Shown here piece after piece: positions 60,017-63,276 of a stretch of 63,276 bases of DNA. Below the pieces are notes generated by a model. The model worked only from the letters and a program-made list of their open reading frames with translations, had not been told where the DNA came from and did not search any database. Origin of the DNA: Chrysophaeum taylorii (Eukaryota > Sar > Pelagophyceae > Pelagomonadales > Pelagomonadaceae). Location: positions 1-63,276 of the forward strand of contig JAQMWT010000606.1 of the NCBI GenBank assembly GCA_029834535.1, given 5' to 3'. Position 1 is the stretch's first letter. Every line of letters begins with the position of its first letter. The position numbers and the translations under genes were made by a program.

Positions 60017-62368
60017 CAAGTGCAGGCCAGTAAGTTCACCTAGTCCCAATCTCTAACCCCAGTAAGTTCACCTGGTCCCAGTAAGTTTCATATAAGTTCA
60101 CCTGGTCAGTAAGTTCACCCAGCTCACACCAACTCCTTTGAGCTCGTCGCTCTCGCCTCCGACAATCTAAGCTGCTTCGATCCGCACGCGCCGCCAACCT
60201 TTGAGTGAGTTTACTCTAAAAACCCTTTGCTCTAAAACCCCAGTATGTTCACCTGGTCCCAGTTTCACCTGGTCACTCAGTTCACCTAGTCCCAATCTCA
60301 AACCCCAGTAAGTTCACGTGGTCCCAGTAAGTTTGTTGATCGTTTGGCGTAGGCGGGCCTTAAGGGATACAGGTTGGAGGAGCCTCGGTGACAACGACAC
60401 GATCCATCATGTATCTGGTACCGTTGCAGTGGCCGTGCGACGGGTCGAGGTTGCGAAGACTTTAAGCTCGCGATCAAAGTCAGCATGCCGTTGGTTGTCA
60501 GGGAGTTGAAAACTCGACTGTAAAGAGCGAGGCGTCGGCTTCCGACCCAACCTAGTCGGCCGAAAAGAACTCCGACGCCTCGTCTCCGGGAAAAAAAGGC
60601 CGCGGTCATGCGCGCGTTGTCAGCATCGACAACATCGTTTCGACGGGGCGTGAGAATGGCGCGCTGAAAGAGCCGCCGCGGGTCGTGGAAATAGTCTGCG
60701 AGGTCGCCGTAGACGGCTTGGAGGATCAATGTGTGGCTCGCGGGCCCACATGATCCTTACCCTAAATCGAGGGACAAACAGACAGACATAGCAGTCGACA
60801 TTTAAAGACAGACAGACATCTACCGTGAGTGGGGGATCGCCAACGCATTAGGCCGGGCTCGCTGTGCCCTCACCGCCCTCACCCATGTCGCCGCCTCGGG
60901 GAACCCCGCCCAGGCCGCCCGATCCCAGCAGGACGTCACCCTTCGTCGCACATACGTCCGGCGGCAGCATGCGTACGACCTACGGGCGGGGCCCGTCCTC
61001 TCTTCGCCTGCCCCACGCCTCGGCGATGACCCCGACTAGGTCCCGCGTACTTATCTCCGCCCGTCAGGCACATCCCTCATACCCCACAAACCCACCCACA
61101 TCCTTCATGCTCCTCACACACACCCCCCCCTCTTAGCAGTCGACATTTAAAGACAGACAAACAAACAAACAGACAAACACAAGTGCAGGCCAGTAAGTTC
61201 ACCTAGTCCCAATCTCTAACCCTAGTAAGTTCAGGTCTGGTCCCAGTAAGTTTCATATAAGTTCACCTGGTCAGTAAGTTCACCTAGCTCACACCAACTC
61301 CTTTGAGCTCGTCGCTCTCGCCTCCGCCAATCTAAGCTGCTTTGATCCGCACGCGCCGCCAACCTTTGAGTTTACTCTAAAAACCCTTTACTCTAAAAAC
61401 CCCAGTATGTTCACCTGGTCCCAGTTTCACCTGGTCACTCAGCTCACCTAGTCCCAATCTCAAACCCCAGTAAGTTCACCTGGTCCCAGTAAGTTCACCT
61501 ACAGTGCGCGTGTAGACGCCGGGAGGGGGCTTATCGGTATTGCGCAGCACGTGTGGGGTAGGGTGGAGTCGTCGACCCAGATGAGTATATCCTCGGAGAT
61601 GCCGATCGACAGAGAGCCACGTAGAGCTGGACGTGGCAGAAGACGGGCTTCGCCAAGAGGACGCCGACCTCGCGGGGCGTCTGGCCCTGGCTCTTGTTGA
61701 TCGTTTGGCGTAGGCGGGCCTTAAGCGATACAGGTTGGAGGAGCCTCGGTGACAACGACACGATCGATCATGTATCTGGTACCGTTGCAGTGGCCGTGCG
61801 ACGGGTCGAGGTTGCGAAGACTTTAAGCTCGCGATCAAAGTCAGCATGCCGTTGGTTGTCAGGGAGTTCAAAACTCGACTCTTGAGAGCGAGGCGTCGTC
61901 TTCCGACCCAACCTAGTCGGCCGAAAAGAACTCCGACGCCTCGTCTCCGGGAAAAAAAGGCCGCGGTCATGCGCGCGTTGTCAGCATCGACAACATCGTT
62001 TCGACGGGGCGTGAGAATGGCGCGCTGAAAGAGCCGCCGCGGGTCGTGGAAATAGTCTGCGAGGTCGCCGTAGACGGCTTGGAGGATCACTATCTGGCTC
62101 TCGCGCCTACCTGATCCTTACTCTCGCGCCTACCTGATCCTTACCCTAAATCGAGGGACAAACAGACAGACACCACAAACCCACCCACATCCTTCATGCT
62201 CCTCACACACACACCCCCCTCTTAGCAGTCGACATTTAAAGACAAACAGACAGACCCCACACCCCCCCCTCTTAGCAGTCGACATTTAAAGACAAACAGA
62301 CAGACAGACAAACAAACAGACAAACATCTGTCGATTAGTAGTTAGGATCTGTCGATTAGTAGTTAGGA
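60017..62368 (-). mobile_element. Composite Helitron-like insertion in the right arm (2352 bp)
   Basis: Element ends are TCCTAACTACTAATCG (at 62368, minus sense) and GGCCTGCACTTG (at 60017). The left arm retains the uninterrupted host sequence CCGAGTCTCTTG near 44690-44701, so the insertion sits between G and T with no duplication. Inside are two decayed helicase fragments on minus (about 60298-60760 and 61476-62110), two GTGAACTTACTGG minisatellites, a tail-protein fragment (about 60825-61060, plus), several AGCAGTCGACATTTAAAGAC motifs and CAGA/CAAA tracts. Confidence 0.82.
61476..62110 (-). pseudogene. PIF1/Helitron helicase C-terminal fragment
   Basis: Frame 61476-62090 has ILQAVYGDLADYF and RAILTPRRNDVVDADNARM. 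Another frame (61531-61761) has [15 protein letters not shown] and [14 protein letters not shown]. Frameshifted relative to each other. A shorter copy with only the first block lies at 60298-60729. Confidence 0.8.
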
Positions 62369-63276
62369 CTCGGTTCGACAGTATATGGAGAGAGGCAGCG
62401 CGCGCGTTGGACTTGATGCAACCGGAGCCGCCCCTGCTTCCCCATGAAGCGGGGACGCAAACAACGAAGGGAGACCATAAATGTCTATGATGACAACGAC
62501 GACGACGACGATCTGCTAGATTTAGGTGACGACAGCGACAACTCGAAGACCGTAACTGCTCCGCAAGCCCACAACGCACAAGTAGAAAATGCGAGGTTCC
62601 TCTCTATGCCCAGGGCAGAATGGTCTCGTTTCGTCAAAGAAGATGGCATTCGAGCCAAGCGAGTGGACCTGCTTCAAATGTACGCTGATCCCAAGATCCG
62701 GGCAGATTACCCGACTGCGACGCTCATGTTCGAAAGTAAAGGCAGCGCGACTCAAACTGAGGCGCACGAGGAACGTGTGTTCCGATTCGGCAAACTGACA
62801 AAAGCGCGCTCCGTTTCAGTGTATCGCCGATAATTCTTGGTTCGTTTGCCGTCATCAAACACAACTACCTTCTTCTGGAAGTACGTGCATGGCGACATTG
62901 ATTATGGCCGCCTGTGGGAATCTACAAGAAGACGCAAAACACACTAGGCGATCAAGATTTTCCAGGCGAAGAAACTGACGTCGATGATGATGATGACGGC
63001 GAAGAGCGGAGGAAGAGAACGACAACGACCTCTGACGACTGAGAGGTATCAAAATAACACGATATATATGACCGCCTATCGTTCTTCTCCCATGTACCTG
63101 GTGCCGTGTCTCGAAACTAAGGTAGAAAAATCCTTTTAGGGTTAGGAACCCCCCCCCCCCTAAACCTCACACTCACACTAAACAAGCCAAAATCGCTGTG
63201 TCGAACACCGTGCTGTGCTCTTTGTCCGTTAGAAGACAGGGCAATACGGAGTGGCATACCAACTGCCCCATTCGTC
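62369..63276. repeat. Right outer arm of the inverted duplication, distal part
   Basis: Reverse complement of about 43812-44694. It carries the second arm ORF and its 3' flank with a G/C homopolymer (about 63150-63160, CCCCCCCCCC) that differs in length from the left arm. Homology runs to the window end. Confidence 0.92.
62444..62833 (+). pseudogene. Unrecognised arm gene, second ORF (right copy)
   Basis: Open for 129 codons with the conserved RAEWSRFVKEDGIRAKRVDL and MYADPKIRADYPTATLMFE blocks. The N-terminal basic segment differs (MKRGRKQRRET) and the C-terminus shifts frame after GKLTK relative to the left copy. The Helitron-like insertion separates it from the first ORF. Confidence 0.6.

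Overview
This window is nuclear DNA of a eukaryotic microalga, most likely a stramenopile (heterokont) and possibly pelagophyte-like. The assignment is an inference. It rests on GC-rich genes with few introns, one 46-nt intron, a bZIP protein with an NTF2/SnoaL-like tail, a cytochrome b5-fused desaturase, and mixed Copia, Helitron, SINE-like and hAT-like repeats. No prokaryotic operon, phage or CRISPR signal is visible.

Left part (1-32.8 kb), gene-bearing. After a truncated Helitron-like repeat (1-538) come a bZIP regulator (1367-3079), a short-chain acyl-CoA dehydrogenase (4491-5696, minus), a front-end fatty-acid desaturase (5945-7228), Copia element 1 (7375-12129), a large transmembrane receptor with intracellular WWE, SH3 and PARP-like domains (13236-17627, minus), a divergent armadillo-repeat protein with one intron (17719-20653), Copia element 2 (21665-26467, perfect 5-bp target duplication), a Helitron-like element (26540-27631), an unrecognised ORF (27777-28436), a heavily frameshifted hybrid histidine kinase pseudogene (about 28.67-31.29 kb) and an AGC-type protein kinase (31360-32823, minus). 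The acyl-CoA dehydrogenase and desaturase both act on lipids. The receptor and the armadillo protein share a 91-bp head-to-head promoter.

Middle part (32.9-43.6 kb), repeat nest. It holds Helitron-like copies in both orientations carrying decayed PIF1-type helicase C-termini, a 259-bp hAT-like MITE, a roughly 317-bp (CAAA)n microsatellite, and a CA-rich minus-strand region. That region starts with a gag-like or coiled-coil ORF interrupted by two SINE-like insertions with clear target duplications.

Right part (43.8 kb to the end) is one large inverted duplication. The outer arms (about 43812-45640 and 59070-63276) carry the same unrecognised gene plus decayed LANTAWAFA-type helical repeats. 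Between them lies a tandem array of a roughly 1.46-kb unit, about 1.7 copies on plus and 6 to 7 on minus, around a 1.05-kb spacer. Each unit encodes an unrecognised protein of about 241 aa with a coiled-coil tail whose heptad number varies. The right arm is interrupted by a 2.35-kb Helitron-like insertion and by a SINE-like insertion; the left arm keeps the empty site for both.

The most novel candidates are the receptor with PARP-like tail and the palindromic array of the unknown coiled-coil family.
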